Source: Microcyclospora pomicola (Eukaryota; Ascomycota; Dothideomycetes; Capnodiales). From it: a DNA stretch of 64,000 nt. Below the pieces are notes generated by a model. It did not search any database. It was given only the letters and a program-made list of their open reading frames with translations, and was not told the DNA's origin. Every line of letters starts with the position of its first letter. The stretch's first letter is position 1. Both the position numbers and the translations under genes were made by a program. The stretch spans positions 1 through 64,000 of the forward strand of contig NHNY01000008.1 in the NCBI GenBank assembly GCA_002786065.1, in the 5' to 3' direction. Positions 1-12,300 of the stretch are shown one piece after another.

Positions 1-98
1 TTGCAAACATGCCACGACCGATAACAAAAGTAGCCTTCAAAGATACACCCGAGTAATGTAAGTAGTCAATACGGGTACATTTATCCTGCCAGCAACAA

Positions 99-1759
99 TC
101 ATGACTTGTATGTATGCATGACGAGTGCGTTGCAATAAGCCTTGAGGCCTTCTTTGCCCCACTCACCACCGATGCCACTTTCTTTGTGGCCGCCGAAGAA
201 AGCTTGAGGCGTGGCCTTCTCGAAAGAGTTGATGAACACCGACCCTGCCTGCAGCCTCCTGCCGATACGTTCAGCATGTGCGACGTCTTTGCCCCAGACA
301 CAAGCGCCAAGACCGGTGTTGGAGGAGTTGGCGCGTTTGATGACCTCCTCCTCATCAGACCAGGGTTGTGTAGGGACGATTGGCCCGAACGGTTCCTCCT
401 GGATGATCCTGCTATCATTTGGTGGGTTGTCGATGATGGTGGGCTACCGTCCTTCAGTCAGTTTTCCTCCAACTGTGTATGGCTTCGAGCTACTAACCTG
501 AATGAAGAAGCCTTTCTCTGATACAACGTCAGGAGAACCAACAGCAAACTTATAGCCCTTCTCCTGTTGCGCAGTCAGTTCACGCAATCGGATACTGTCA
601 GAGTACTCCAACCATATTGCGTACCTTGGTATCCTTGAAGAATTCTTTGACTCTCTCGAACTGCATCTGGTTCTGAATTGGACCCAGCAGAGCTCCAGAC
701 TCAGACGCACCCGTCTTGACTGAGCTTTTCACGAATTCGACCATGGCTTTCAGCATCTCATCGTAGATATCCTGGTGTATGTAGATCCGCTTTGTCGCCA
801 CACACACCTGCCCAGAATTCTGGAAAGCACCCATGACCAGTTCCGGTGCGGTTTTCTGTACGTCCACATCAGGCAAAACAATGGATGCGTCGTTACCACC
901 AAGCTCCAACGTAACTCTCTTCAACGTCGATGCTGAGGCAGCCATGATCCTTTTCCCTGTAGCGATGGAACCTGTGAAGGATATCTTTGCAATACCCGGA
1001 TGAGCTGTGAACATTGGACCGAGCTTGTCATCACCGCCAACGGCTTGTATCACACCGGGAGGGAAAATCTCCTGCGCGAGCTCGACGCACTTCAGCGCTG
1101 TATAAGGCGTGAACGGGCTAGGCTTCACGATGATAGTGTTGCCAGTAAGCACGGCAGGGATAACTTTTCCCATGGCGAGAACAATGGGGAAGTTCCTGAT
1201 CTCCGTTAGGACTTTGGGAACCTCCAACAGACTAACGCCACACATACCACGGACAGATCGCACCCACGACACCTAGCGGAGTAAAGGTAGTGGTGATCAC
1301 TTTCTCATCATCCTCGATACGGTCCTCGGGAAGCTCGAGGCTGAGATGATGATCAAACCAAGCAATGACGGCCTTCGCTTCGATTTCGGCGAATTGGCGC
1401 TATGAGATATTAGCCAGTCCTACATCTGACGTGGTGAATGTTGCGCAACGAACAGGCTTTCCAGTCTCTTTCATGAGGAGCGTGATCATCTCATCAACGT
1501 GTGACGCGTATAAATCGCGATACTTCACAAGCAATTCCTTCCTCTTTTCCATTGGAGTCACGCTCCAATCTTCAAATGCCTTCTGCGCAGATGCAACTGC
1601 GTCGTCAACATCTTGCTGACTGCCAATCGGAACGTCCCAGGACAGCTCGCCAGTGACAGGATCAGTACCCTGATGCTTGGTCTTCGCCCCACGGAGTTGG
1701 CCATCGATGACATTGTCGAAGCTATCCCATGAGATTGTTGAGACTTTAGACGGAGACAT
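99..1759 (-). CDS. NAD(P)-dependent aldehyde dehydrogenase, five exons
   Basis: Oxidises an aldehyde to its acid with NAD(P)+; the substrate cannot be told from sequence. Five exons can be read on the minus strand: 1759-1454, 1399-1248, 1195-625, 563-498 and 443-99. They join to 479 residues, the usual length for the family. Visible ALDH landmarks are PWNFP, formed across the exon 2/3 splice (cofactor and oxyanion-hole Asn), the general-base Glu in LELGGND, the catalytic Cys in SGQVCVATKR, and EEPFGP plus a C-terminal FGGHKESGIG segment. Introns are 52-61 bases; the first uses a weak GTTCGT donor, so that junction is the least certain. I start at 1759 (MSPSKVS) because it matches the usual short N-terminus. 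No targeting signal is evident, so it is probably cytosolic. The gene ends 99 bases from the left edge and appears complete. Confidence 0.9.
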
Positions 1760-2897
1760 CGTGACGGCAAGTAGCAAGGATATCACCGGAGCGAAATGCG
1801 AACAGTGAATGGCAGGACAGCAATCGACGACAGCGGGTAGTCCGAGTCTTTGTACTTACATTTCCATCTCACACCTCCTCATATCCACACGAACTCTTAA
1901 ACCCGGACGGGGACTTGGCTCGAAGCTGTCCATAACCCCGGTACACCTTGCGGCAGGCCGACCCCGCTGTTGTCATTCTGGCCCCTCCGCCAATCTTTGG
2001 TGTCGACGATTCCATTTCACTGGCACTTGATTTATAATACTGAACACGGATTTGAATCCTCATTCAATAATCGCCGTAGTAGTAGTTGCTGCACCAGGCC
2101 TAAGTCTAGTCTCACTTGGCTCCTACGAAGGGGTATGTTGCGATTATTTTCAGACGAACCTTGACCAGGAATGAGCCCTCTACATCACGTTCGCGTCTAC
2201 CTTACCCTGTAATGTATGCTCGCTATGTGACACTCGATCTGTGACTCTTGTATGTTCAGGCACAGACCAATGGTGTGCCTCAGCAACATCGGTGAAGGCA
2301 GCCTTTTAGGACTGAAGTAGAGGCGACAAGGTTCGAGATGAGAACCATGTCCGCGATGCTGCGATCGATCATGGGGACGCTGCGCTTGGCGTCGCAGGGC
2401 ATGTCTCCGTTAGAGTACAGTACATACACTCAGAGCAATGATACACCTGCATGCACGCGCATCGCCATATTACAATGGGCGTACGAGTGGGCTACTTGTG
2501 CCTTATCTTCAGCACTTCGACAGGCTTCGCGCGCCATCGTGTCAAGAGTGAGGGGACGAGTACGAGTGATCATCTATCTGGAGCCACATCGATCTATAGA
2601 GAGCTGAGGCAAAGAGTGCCAGGCACAGTCATTCTGGTCGGTTCTCAACTGTCACCGTGGCAAAGCTGAGTCGAATGCTGCGGAAAGACGCAAGCCGCTA
2701 TGATATTCTGAGATTCCCATTCGAAGTGTATGGCCTTCATGGACTCCAGCCCCGCCTGACTCGGACCTGCATCATTGCTTGTCCTCCATCCTCACCGACC
2801 ACAACAAGTCATCTGATTCTAATGCCTGTCCCTGGCGATTCGTGATTCGTGAATGGGCAAATGCAGCGATGTTCGCAGGCACTGCATATTTGACTGC
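1760..2897. other. intergenic, ALDH promoter / Ran 3' side
   Basis: About 1.1 kb between two minus-strand genes. It should contain the ALDH promoter and the 3' UTR of the Ran gene. Only short, unsupported open frames are present and I see no RNA gene or repeat. Confidence 0.6.
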
Positions 2898-3735
2898 TTA
2901 CAAGTCGGTGTCCTCCTCGTCGGGGAGTGGCATCTGTGCAGCCTCGTTCATCTCATTCTGGTACGCCAGCATGGCCGCTTCATCAACCTGGACTTCTGGT
3001 GGGGCCAGAGCAGGCGCTGCGACGAACTCCTATATGGTCGTTAGTCGCAAAATTGTGTGTGATTCGACGAAGAACTCACAAGTGACTGGTTGCCGACGAG
3101 CTTCCGTGCCAACCAGAGGAACGGCTTCTCGAAGTTGTAGTTTGACTTGGCGGAAATGTCATAGTACTGTAGGTTCTTCTTGCGGTGGAACGTGATGGTC
3201 TTGGCTTTGACCTTGCGCTCCTTCACGTCGACTTTGTTGCCAGTCAGAACGATCGGGATGTTCTCGCAAACACGGACCAAATCGCGGTGCCAGTTGGGAA
3301 CGTTCTTGTAGGTGATGCGAGAAGTGACATCGAACATGATAATTCCGCATTGTCCGTTGATGTAGTATCCGTCACGCAAGCCTCCAAACTTCTCTTGACC
3401 AGCGGTGTCCCACACGTCGAACTGAATCTGTCCGAGGTTCTACAAGTGTGTTAACTACTTTGCTTCCGAGCTGGGTGGGGGACCGGTTGCGACGTACGGT
3501 GGAGAAGCCGAGAGGGTGAACTTCGACACCAAGCGTGGCGATGTATTTCTTCTCGAACTCGCCAGTCAGATGGCGCTTGACGAAAGTGGTCTGAGCGAAG
3601 AAGGTAATAGTCAGTCATCATGATGTATAGCATGATTTGGACAGTTTGTCTCATGGCAGGGAGCAGCGTGGGTCTTACCTTTCCAGTTCCTCCATCGCCA
3701 ACAAGCACAAGCTTGAACGTGGGGACTTCGGCCAT
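2898..3735 (-). CDS. GSP1: Ran GTPase (nuclear transport)
   Basis: Small GTPase that gives direction to nuclear import and export and helps spindle and nuclear-envelope assembly. Four exons (3735-3679, 3590-3498, 3439-3080, 3029-2898) join without a break to 213 residues, close to the standard Ran length. Seen directly: the P-loop GDGGTGKTT (the first splice falls within it), the switch II motif [10 protein letters not shown], the guanine-specificity motif TGNKVD, the [13 protein letters not shown] segment typical of Ran, and the acidic C-terminal tail ending DEEDTDL, which is diagnostic of Ran over other Ras-like proteins. There is no C-terminal prenylation Cys, as expected for Ran. The introns carry clean donors (GTAAGA, GTACGT, GTGAGT). 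It shares an 875-base divergent upstream region with the alpha/beta hydrolase at 4611. Confidence 0.97.
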
Positions 3736-4610
3736 GGTGGTATAAAGGTTGTCGTGGTTTGGTGAGGGGCACAGAGGAGTCGCAAAGAGTGCAGCTATGT
3801 GGGCTAGCCGGATTGCTGAGCAGTAGAAAGGGTGGTGGGGGTGATGCAGACTTGAGAGAAGTTCGAGGTTATGGCATGAGGGTCGGGTTTGTTTGGCGGG
3901 CAGAAGTTGAATTTGAGAGTTGGTCCGTGCATGTTCTGCCTGACGACTGCCTGTTTGCCGTGACGTTCCTCGACTTGTCCCACTTCATTGCTGGAACTTC
4001 ACCCAAAAGTATTTGCTGGCATCATTCATTTCACAGTGAGTGATACATCTGCGGGACATGTGGCATTCTTTTACTGGATATTGTCTGCCTCAAACTTCCA
4101 TTTGCGTACCGTCCTTCGGCGCATGACTTATTTCATCGCACATGAGTACAGACCCAGCGCTATCTCGCTGTATAGACATCCTTCTAGATTCCTGCCAGCG
4201 CGGAAAACCTGGCGAAATGACATGTCAAGACCTACATATCTACGTGCGTGCAGACCGCTGAGCGGAAATGCGCTTTGGTGCATACATGTAGCTTTGCGCC
4301 TCTTGGAGCTCGTATGCATTAGGATTCAGATCTACCATCCATGGGCGTGGCGCATGATACGATGATGCTTAGATCAAGCCCAGCCATGAACGGCACGAGC
4401 TGAGACGATATCAATGTCCGGCATCGGCAATAGGCTTCAACGGCCGCTCGCTGACGATGAAACAGCTCGCAGCCACATCGAGAACGCTGTTGTCTGGCAG
4501 TCACTGTCTGCGGTCAAGAGCCTCTACACTACGATAGAAAGAAAGCCAAAGTTCTTGGCGCCTGATCGTTGAGCTTGAACATCGTACCACGACGGTCGTG
4601 ACGACAGGTC
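3736..4610. promoter_or_regulatory. divergent upstream region of Ran and hydrolase genes
   Basis: About 875 bases between two genes that point away from each other. It must contain both promoters. The first part is CT-rich when read on the Ran strand, as fungal leaders often are. I could not identify a specific element. Confidence 0.5.
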
Positions 4611-5724
4611 ATGGCACACATTCAAGATTGGAGAGCCCTCTCCGAGCCGGATCCCCCGTAACCCAGAGGTCTCGCTTGCTCCAACATTGCTACGATGCGA
4701 GTAACAAAGCTGATTTATCAAAGGCAACCGGTGGCCAGTCTATTGACCTTGGCGTGCTCTCGGATATCCAGTGTCTTCGACAGTGGATCCATAGTATGGG
4801 ACCCGTTATAAGCGCCAAAGAACCGCCACCATCAAATGTCGATGAGTACGACGTGCAAGTGAAAGTGCAGGACGGCACCAGCATTACTTGCCGCATCTAC
4901 CGCCCACAGACATCGCCATCGGAAGGTAGTCCGTTATGTGTGATCTATCACGGTGGAGGATGGTGCGTCGGCGGACTGGAGGGCGAAGAGCTGTTATGCC
5001 GATCGCTAGTTAGCAAGTACGGTGTGGTTGCCGTCAACGTCGACTATCGCCTTGCCCCCGAACACAAATTCCCAATCGCTTTGACAGATTGCCTGGACGC
5101 AACGAAATGGGTGAGTTGACTCCGATTGTGAGCGGACTATAGAGATAACGGCCGAGGCAGGCTGTCAAGAACGCGTCGGCGTTCAATGCAGACCCAAACA
5201 ACGGCTTCATCATCGATGGTACTTCCGCTGGAGGAGGAATGGCAGCTGCGATTTCCCACATCTGGCGGGACGATGGTCTCACGCCACGGATAACGGGACA
5301 ACATCTCATGGTACCCTTCCTCGTCCACAGCTCGGCAGTGCCAGAGAAGTACAAGGTCGACTACTTGGCGAATGCTCGAAACGAGTTTGCGCCCATCCTG
5401 AGCGCAAAAGCAAAGACGCTGTTCTTTTCCAACTATATATCACCCGACCAAGTTGGCGACCCTCGTTTCAGCCCTTTAGTCTTTCCGACCGGGCACAGTA
5501 GATTGCCTCCGACCTATTTCCAGGTCTGCGGACAAGACCCGCTGCGAGATGATGCGCTGATCTTAGAGCGGATTCTGCGAGAGGAAGAGCATATCAGAAC
5601 GAAAAATGACGTGTACCCAGGGCTACCGCACGGCTTCTGGAGCGTTGTTCCCAAGTTGAAGGCAAGCCAGAGGTTTGTGGCAGACTCATTGGAGGTAGTG
5701 GGATGGCTATTGCAGCAGAAGTAG
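4611..5724 (+). CDS. alpha/beta hydrolase, hormone-sensitive-lipase (GDXG) type
   Basis: Predicted serine esterase or lipase of unknown substrate. The oxyanion-hole motif HGGGWCVGG and the downstream DYRLAPEHKFP are typical of the HSL/GDXG family. The nucleophile elbow reads GTSAGGG instead of the usual GDSAGG; candidate acid and base are the Asp of QDPLRDD and the His of LPHGFW. A strong intron lies at 5111-5160 (GTGAGT..CAG). The N-terminus is less certain: the frame is open from about 4598 but lacks an ATG there. My preferred model starts at ATG 4611 (MAHIQDWRALSEPDP), with a 44-base intron at 4658-4701 whose acceptor is GAG, giving 339 residues. The alternative is the internal ATG at 4796, which would lose part of the lid region. 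No signal peptide is seen. Confidence 0.85.
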
Positions 5725-6658
5725 CGTCGGTAACAGAGAGTCGTCCTTATTTGATTGATGATTCTGAGGAGCATTGGCAGCCTTTGTGAAGAGCTTTACG
5801 CATTCGCCGCATGGTCTACTCGACATGTACTTTGATTCCGCAACGTTACTGAAGATTGAAGGCATTTCTATCCACGGCCTTGGCAGCATTGTCAGGCAGA
5901 GCCCGATATCCCGTTACGTATTTCGCGGCAGCTACATTCCGTTGGAAGCATTTGCGTATAGGTCGTAGTCGAGGCAGTGTATGCAATTTGCCTTGAGCAG
6001 AGTAGTGCGTCGAGTATTCATGGAGATGTTCTGATGCTTGCATATTGTACCTTACAAGTCAGATGAGATGTCTGGGCACGAGTGTGGGCAGCCTCCTGGC
6101 GTGGAAGATCGCCACCAAACCGCAAGTGGAGGCGAGGTGCACCCATATGATGTCGACATAACGGAGGCCTTTGTGTAGATTATGATAGCTTCCTTACCTG
6201 CTTGAAGGTGATAGACTTGCGATCTGGCAGCACTGTTTTCGCACGTTGCGAATGCGAAGCAATTCATAGGAGTCGCTCGCGAGATATGATACGCTTAAAC
6301 CTTGAGGAACATTGACTTTTAAGGTGGCTCCCGCAAACCCTAAATCTTACCGTCCGAACTTCCGGTCCGTACAATCTGTTAGCAAGCCAAATGAACCTCT
6401 TTCCATATTCCCACGCCATTACACACGACCATATTGCAACCGCGCAAGCTGGAACACTGCTCGAAACGTGGCGCTTTCAACGACCCGGCTCTCGCATGAT
6501 CACGTTGGCATAGCATGTGTCCGGCGCCTCGCCCGATCCGCATACGAGTTTGTCTCCAACCTGGAGTGTGACGGTCGATCGGGCTTCATATCTTCCGCCA
6601 TCCGGTATTCATGCATGTACCAGCGTTGCTTCGCGACATCTGAACAACCTGTTTCATC
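5725..6658. other. intergenic, SWC2 promoter
   Basis: About 930 bases between two plus-strand genes. No convincing coding sequence or RNA gene is seen; short open frames lack family features. Confidence 0.55.
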
Positions 6659-8668
6659 ATGTCGAACGTAGTATCACGATCCGAATCCGGTTCAGACTCG
6701 GGGAGTGAGGATGACGATCTCGAGAATCATGGACTCGTCGCGACTCGAGCGAAACGAGTCAATGCGGGGAACCTTTACGCGACTTTGCGGAGTAATCTTG
6801 ATGATGCCGATCTGCAAAAAGAGCTCATGGAGGAAGAGGAAGATGATGCTGGAGAGTACGAAGCATCTGATCGAGAGGACGACGATGCGGCCATGGAGTC
6901 ATCGAGCGATGAGGAGGACGCAGGACCGCCCAAGGAAGGTGAAGAAGATCTCGAGGGCGAAAGAGCGTTGAAGAGAGTTGAGAGGCAAGAAGCCAAGAAG
7001 AAGCGGAAGATGAAAGATGCTGGGCTGAGGCTACCTGCATGGGCCGCGAAGAAGCGAGTCAAGCTTGCAGATGATGTCAAGACGGAAGACGGCGCACCCA
7101 AACCTAAGAAGAAGAGTGAGCGCGCGAACTGGCTGCCTCCGATGTCAGATGGGCCTACACGACAGTCCACACGAGCTCTGGCCATGGCAAATCGTGAGGT
7201 AGTTCATGCGCATCTCCAGCAGTCGTTTCAACGCTCGGAAAAGCAGCGCATGGTGATGAAGGATGCTGCAGGTCGCGATCGCGCCAGCAAAAGAGCAGAC
7301 TTGACAAGAGAAGAACGTTTACAAAAGGCAGCGAAGATCGCAAAAGAGACGAAGAGAGAATTTGGAAAGTGGGAAAGAGAGGAGCTGGAGCGACAGAGGC
7401 TACGAGATGAAATGCTTGCAGCTAAGCGTTTACGCGATATTGATGGTCCCTTTGTGCGCTACTGGAGCGGTTCAGGAATATGGAGCGGACAAAAGTTCGT
7501 GGTGACCAGAAATCTCCCACAAAAAGACCGTGAACTGCTTAGCCAGATGGTGAGGAATGAGGCTGAAGAAAGCGCAGTCAAAGAAAAAAGCGTCAGTCAC
7601 AAAGAAGAGGAAAGGTCTGCCAAGCAGGAAGACATCAAGTCTGTCGATCCGGAAACAGCACAAAATCCAGGATTGCAGACTGGCGTTAGTAATAACGGCC
7701 ACGAGCAAATTGTGCTAGGGGAACCATCCACGCAAGCAGATCAGTCGACCCTTGAGATTAATCCTGATAAAGATGAACCATCTATTGACCTGATCGTCCC
7801 AAACTCGAACGGGAATCTCTCCAACGATATTCAAGAGAGGCCGGTGATCGATGACCGAGAGGCTATTCCGCCTTCCTTGAATAGCAGCGCATCTTTGCTT
7901 GCGGGAATACACCAAGTTGCTGCTCTAGCGCCTATGGAGAAAGTCGCGCAGAATGTTCAAGCGTCTCTTGTGGCTGATACCCTCGTGAGCGAACCACACC
8001 AAGTCGCTCAGCTTCCCTCGGATACAGCACCTATGGTGACTCCGGATGTTCCAGTCGGAGCCTCCACTGCGAGTTCTACTGGTCCATACCAATTCCCTAC
8101 CGCTACATACACAAGCTGGCCGCCTGGGCCACCACAAGCCCCAGTTTCACGAGCCCCGAGTCCGCCCCCGCCGGCTCCCGTGCTCCGTGAGCAGGCAACC
8201 CGTGTATGTGTCATGCTCGAGCAATATGATGAGCTCGAGACCGTGAAGAAGTCAAAGCTGAACACCAATCTGGAACCGACACAAACAGCGAAGGTTCTGC
8301 TTCCGGGCTCATACACGGCCAGTTTCAACTCGGAAGAATCAAAATATCTGACATCGAAGCATCGCAAAAACAAGAACGGCGAGAATATACCTCCTGCACC
8401 GTCGAAGCAGCGCTGCGCCATCACGTCTTGGCCCGCGAAATATCGCGACCCCAAAACGGGACTCGCGTACTTCGACATGCAGATGTACAAGGCTATTCAG
8501 CGTATTCTTGCTGGTGGATCAGTGTGGTCGGGACTATTGGGTGCCTGGGTAGGGCCAGCGCCTGGTGGTATCAGCATTGGGCGGCCCGCGACAGGCGTAC
8601 CCGAAGGCTTCTCTGCGCCTCCATCAGTCGCGTCGAGTAAGATAAAAGGGGAGGCTGGTCAAGCATGA
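6659..8668 (+). CDS. SWC2: SWR1 complex subunit Swc2 (YL1/Vps72 family)
   Basis: Nuclear protein that binds H2A.Z-H2B and helps the SWR1 remodeller exchange H2A for H2A.Z. Single exon, 669 residues. The N-terminal YL1 signature VATRAKRVNAGN lies near residue 27, followed by a very acidic stretch (about residues 55-100) that fits histone binding, then a Lys/Arg-rich region with TRQSTRA. The middle (about 300-520) is low-complexity and Pro-rich. The short YL1 C-terminal domain near residues 600-635 reads CAITSWPAKYRDPKTGLAY, the conserved part of that domain. The start is the first ATG before the acidic Ser/Asp leader and fits the family. It is convergent with the PUF gene. Confidence 0.92.
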   Translation: MSNVVSRSESGSDSGSEDDDLENHGLVATRAKRVNAGNLYATLRSNLDDADLQKELMEEEEDDAGEYEASDREDDDAAMESSSDEEDAGPPKEGEEDLEGERALKRVERQEAKKKRKMKDAGLRLPAWAAKKRVKLADDVKTEDGAPKPKKKSERANWLPPMSDGPTRQSTRALAMANREVVHAHLQQSFQRSEKQRMVMKDAAGRDRASKRADLTREERLQKAAKIAKETKREFGKWEREELERQRLRDEMLAAKRLRDIDGPFVRYWSGSGIWSGQKFVVTRNLPQKDRELLSQMVRNEAEESAVKEKSVSHKEEERSAKQEDIKSVDPETAQNPGLQTGVSNNGHEQIVLGEPSTQADQSTLEINPDKDEPSIDLIVPNSNGNLSNDIQERPVIDDREAIPPSLNSSASLLAGIHQVAALAPMEKVAQNVQASLVADTLVSEPHQVAQLPSDTAPMVTPDVPVGASTASSTGPYQFPTATYTSWPPGPPQAPVSRAPSPPPPAPVLREQATRVCVMLEQYDELETVKKSKLNTNLEPTQTAKVLLPGSYTASFNSEESKYLTSKHRKNKNGENIPPAPSKQRCAITSWPAKYRDPKTGLAYFDMQMYKAIQRILAGGSVWSGLLGAWVGPAPGGISIGRPATGVPEGFSAPPSVASSKIKGEAGQA

Positions 8669-9318
8669 TGGTGATGATCCTCACGACGTCTGGGCAGACA
8701 TGTCCGTAATGAGTATATATCAAAATCCCTCGTGAATTGAAATCCAGCAATGCCACCGTAGTAAAGGACGGGGCGACCATCGCATGATTCATATTATGAC
8801 ATCGATGACCGTTAGGGGCATTTATTGCAACGTCCCCTACTCCTTCCAGAGCCATTTGATCCATACGGCTTCTCATTCGTTCTGATCACAGATAAGACTA
8901 TGCGTACATACAGAAAGGACGCTATGCACGGGGATGTTCTCTCAAGGCTGCTCAAGCCACAACAAATAACGCTGAGCAAGGCGCCGACCACATGCCATTT
9001 GAGCAGACGCAGACAAGAACGCCCCCATTCGATATCTTATCCCCCTGTTCGACAAGAAACGCCATCTCGTGAATAGACTCCGGACGTAGGCTCCTCCGCT
9101 TATTGTCCGAACATGCGGCAATTCGACCTGCGTTGCCTATCTTCGTCCGAAGCGTGCCTGTAGTCTCTATGTTGACAGCTTGTCGTCGGCTGCTGGTTTC
9201 ACAGGCAAACTGCTTTTGGTCGGAATCATGTACTTTCTTTCACAGTCACGGGTGGAAGTGACCGTGAATGCATCGAATGGCAGTTTATCAGTGCTATATC
9301 AGGTCAACATCTGCCCAG
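8669..9318. other. convergent 3' intergenic
   Basis: About 650 bases between the 3' ends of SWC2 and the PUF gene. It probably holds both 3' UTRs and polyadenylation sites. I see no gene or repeat. Confidence 0.5.
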
Positions 9319-12300
9319 TCAATTGGCGCGGATTCTGCGCTCACTCACCCTGCCTCTCCTTCCAGCGCCATCACTCATTTGACCCTGCATCTGACCTTGT
9401 TGATAGTATTGTGGCATTTGGTATTGATTGTAGCCTCCCATTCCCATCATGGGACTTGCGTAGCCTGGCTGTTGGTAATTCATGCCCGGGGAGAACATTG
9501 GCGAAGGACTGATGTTCTGCCGGTACGGATCCATCATCTGTGGGCCAGTTGATGCATTCCCAAAGCCCATGGGGGAATGAGTGCCAGTCATTGAAGCCAT
9601 TCCCCCGCCGTTCTCGTAGAAGCCAGGTGGTCTCGATACTTGGGCATGAGCTTGCGCGAGCATGGCTTGCTGGTATTGGAGCTGCGGATTTATCGGGCTG
9701 ATGCCAGTGGCAGTCACAGAGGGGCCGTGTGGATATTGAGGCGTCATCAATCCGTTCGTGTAAGGCTCGAAGCCATTAGAGTCTACACTCATGTTGCGAT
9801 GAAGAGCTTGATCGTTCTGTTGCTGAGATCGCGCAGCAAAGCCTGACCTACCATAGCCATGTTGGGTGGCATCTTGATGGGAAAGATTGTTGGCGGGTGG
9901 CCTTGATTGTGATTTGGTCCTTTCGCCGCCATTCATGCCAGTACCACTGTGGCGAGTGGACAATCCTACCTCGTCCATGAGCCGTTTGTATCCCTGTGTC
10001 GGCTGTGCTTTGATGCGGAGCAAGACCTTTCGCACATTCTCGACGCAGTCAGGACGGATGGTATCGTCCAAGAACGGAGTCGTCAGAACCTTGAATATCA
10101 AAGTTGACCCGCAAGTTTGATCGCTAACGATATCTATGAGCGTCTGCTCGTCGAAGAACAAGGCTCGTAGGATGTTATCTCTGGCATCTGCTTCGTTGCG
10201 CTGATTCACGATCTTGAGGACGGTAAGGTATGCGACCTTATGAGTGCAGAGGTGGACAAGATGGGGGATCAGCCGAGGTGCTAGGACGGATCGTCGTCGT
10301 GGGAAAGTGCAAGTGTCGAGGAACCAGGTTAGCAGCAGGGCGCCGTTCGAGTTTGTTGCGAGTTGAACACTGTGCAAGGCTATCGCAGCCGCCATCAACC
10401 TTTTCTGATCGTTGGTCGCGAAATGGCTTTCCAAACACGCACGCATAGCACGAGCGCCAAAACGACCTTGGGCAACATTCCATAACTTGCTCAACATGAC
10501 ATCGAAGATGAAATTGTTCAGGGGCGACTGGAACCGCAGACAACACTGCATCACGTAATTGCCGTACTGATCAAGCAGTAGATTGACGCCATGTGGTCGG
10601 AGCGCCTGTTCGACCATACGCATCTGGTTCTCGGTTTTTGCCACGTCGATGATCTTCTGCGCCGCCCAGGTGCCGTTCTTGTGAACTCCAATCTCGGCCA
10701 GATGAGGTGAAATCTGTTCAAGCATTGCATCTTTCGTGTCCTCTTGACAGTGCTCGAAGAGCTTCTGTACTACCGTGTTGCCTAAGTAATCGGAGGACAG
10801 CTCGGCGATCTCTGGTAGCATGTCCACGGCGATACTCTCAATCTCCGCAGGGCTGCATGAGTTGTTGTCGATTCTTTTACGAATTTCTCGCAATCGTGGT
10901 GCGTCATGTGTACGGTTATGGCTCGGCTCTGGGATTGGGGGCATCTCGTCCTGGAAGCCTGTATAGGTGATGGCAGTCTCGAACTGGTGTGCAATGCGCG
11001 TTTGGTCCTCAGGACTTGCACCAAATTGTCGCACAATCTCGTAGATCTCGTTCCGGAGCGCACCCAAGTTTGGTGTGACAAGTGCGGCTGCGGCAGTCTC
11101 GGTGTTGATGTTGCCAGCAGAACCTCCTACGCCCATTTGCGTCCCTGCACGGGTTGCCGAGATGAAAGGGTCCGGGCTCGGGGAGGGATATGCTCCAATT
11201 CCACCAGGGGTATTCGATGCACTTTGCTCTTTCGCGAATCCTATTCTTATTGGCCCGCAGCCAGGAAAGACTTCTTTGCCATTGCATTGCGCTTTAGCTG
11301 CAACAGCGCTTTGCAATGTCTCGAAGTTCACAAATCCGCAGCTCTTGTGCGTAAGCACTCGAGCAAACTCAATAGCTCCGAACTGTCCGAAGATCACGTT
11401 GAGAGAAGATACGGTCGTCGAGGCCGGAATGTTCCCAAGCCACAGAGCCCGTGATGGCGTCTCTAGATTTGTATCCAGTCCACCTTCAATCGATGTGTTA
11501 CCGTTCAGTTGTAGGCCTTGGAGGGAATTCTCTAGACCATTAAAGCTCGCATCATCATCACGTTGAAGATCAGCTGCAGTGATGCTGCTGTCCAAACGGG
11601 AGGGCGTGGGAAGGTAGCTTCGAAGGATTCGAGAGGTTGGAGAGTCAAGGACCCCAGCAGTCCGAGCTCTTGGCCTGTTCGCACTTGCAAAATTGGCGAA
11701 AGCCTGAACCTCCAGGTTGTGCTGTCGTACAGCTTCGTGTATTGCAGCTGCTTGGACTACATTGGCGTCTGAATTCGGAGTCATTGGACCGGAGTACATC
11801 TGTTGCATTCGGTCGTATTGGTCCAAGGCCTCGCTGTCGCCCTCCCCATATTTCTCCTTTGCGTTCACGGAGAACGAGCGGAATCGGTTCGCCGTGTTCT
11901 TGTTGAAGGCGTTCAACGCGGCCAAATCGGCAATACTGACGCCATTTGGACTGGGCTGGTTCATCAACATGCCAAGATCCGGCTGACCAAGGCTCGAGCG
12001 CCCCGCTGCGGGCGCATCCACAAGACCAAGATAATCCAGCGTTCTGACATCATTGTCGGTCGTCGAGTCCCTTGGCGACGAAGGAGCATCGGAGGATCGA
12101 ATGCTTTGCAGTGTGCTAGCTCGTTCTCTCCCAGCCATCCAGTTACTGGCGAAGAGAGATGAACCAAAAGGATTCGAGGCATTAAGGTAGCCGCCGCGCT
12201 GGGGCATGGATCCTGCTCGTAACCTCGACAGCAAGGCGGCATTGTTTGCAGCTGATGGGCCAGATTGCATTCGCTGCTGATCGGCACCAGATGCCCCGGT

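Noticed and set aside
4598-4610. Earlier start for the alpha/beta hydrolase
   Set aside because: The codon at 4598 is GTG, not ATG, and the first residues it would add do not resemble the family; the ATG at 4611 with a short intron fits better.
8046-8246. Frames overlapping SWC2 on either strand
   Set aside because: They are shadows of the long SWC2 reading frame caused by its low-complexity composition.
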